Source: Pseudomonadota bacterium (GTDB lineage: Bacteria; Pseudomonadota; Gammaproteobacteria; Burkholderiales; Burkholderiaceae_C). From it: 64,000 nt of DNA. The notes below the pieces were generated by a model, which was not told where the DNA came from, made no database searches, and saw nothing but the letters and a program-made list of their open reading frames with translations. The DNA lies in contig JAKOYD010000048.1 of NCBI GenBank assembly GCA_029780695.1, positions 1-64,000 on the forward strand. The letters run 5' to 3'. Made by a program: the position numbers and the translations under genes. Below are positions 64,000-64,000 of this stretch, piece after piece (within the stretch, counting starts at the first letter, position 1; the number at the start of each line of letters is the position of its first letter).

Positions 64000-64000
64000 G

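Overview
The window reads as a chromosomal segment of a GC-rich betaproteobacterium, most likely Burkholderiales/Comamonadaceae. The evidence is the iscRSUA-hscBA-fdx order, the mltG-tmk-holB-pilZ-tatD cluster with ygfZ divergent from it, GntP plus patatin and NADPH acrylyl-CoA reductase genes, and a family of roughly 60-bp interspersed repeats of a kind seen in that family. The lineage is an inference from content; no marker gene such as 16S is present.

Layout. 0-6 kb: 3' end of iscR and the complete Isc iron-sulfur assembly operon, then dnaQ, tRNA-Val(CAC) and a clear terminator. 6-10.5 kb: small membrane proteins, a patatin lipoprotein, and a decayed DUF3300/DUF2950 pair (internal deletion and a one-base frameshift). 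10.7-15.3 kb (minus): GntP permease, patatin, YihY/BrkB and AI-2E membrane proteins. 15.6-19.4 kb: periplasmic amino-acid-binding protein and envelope lipoproteins, including an NlpE-META-DUF4377 fusion. 19.5-24.1 kb (minus): a four-gene 2-oxoacid:ferredoxin oxidoreductase operon with a fused FAD/Fe-S subunit. 24.2-31.8 kb: NlpC/P60 peptidase, acrylyl-CoA reductase, a PLD-like protein with degenerate HKD motifs, a multicopper oxidase and Tex.

31.8-48 kb: GC-rich housekeeping and accessory genes, among them a thioesterase-GNAT fusion, a DUF3011 repeat protein, mltG-tmk-holB-pilZ-tatD, an ankyrin protein, and an EamA/peroxiredoxin pair each carrying a one-base frameshift next to an intact GlxA-type regulator. 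48.0-55.9 kb: a complete Tn3-family (Tn21-like) transposon with 38-bp inverted repeats, a perfect 5-bp TATTG target duplication, tnpA, tnpR and a res site. Its lower-GC cargo is not mercury or antibiotic resistance. It is an AraC-type regulator divergent from a seven-gene unit: zinc-ribbon protein, SnoaL-like protein, membrane protein, tandem ABM-domain protein, DoxX-like protein, cytochrome b561 (frameshifted) and 2[4Fe-4S] ferredoxin. This looks like a mobile membrane redox or detoxification module and is the most novel item here. 56.3-64 kb: LD-carboxypeptidase, a TadA-dehalogenase-like fusion, PaiB, DUF72, and the edge of what may be an aromatic-compound cluster (chromene-carboxylate isomerase, SDR, DUF3237, flavoprotein tail).

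Across 30-62 kb a short hairpin-bearing repeat occurs between genes and, in frame, inside at least four genes (tex, a patatin gene, ygfZ, tmk; probably also mltG), where it appears to have been turned into protein sequence. Four genes in the window carry single-base frameshifts. These may be real decay or assembly errors, and read data would decide.
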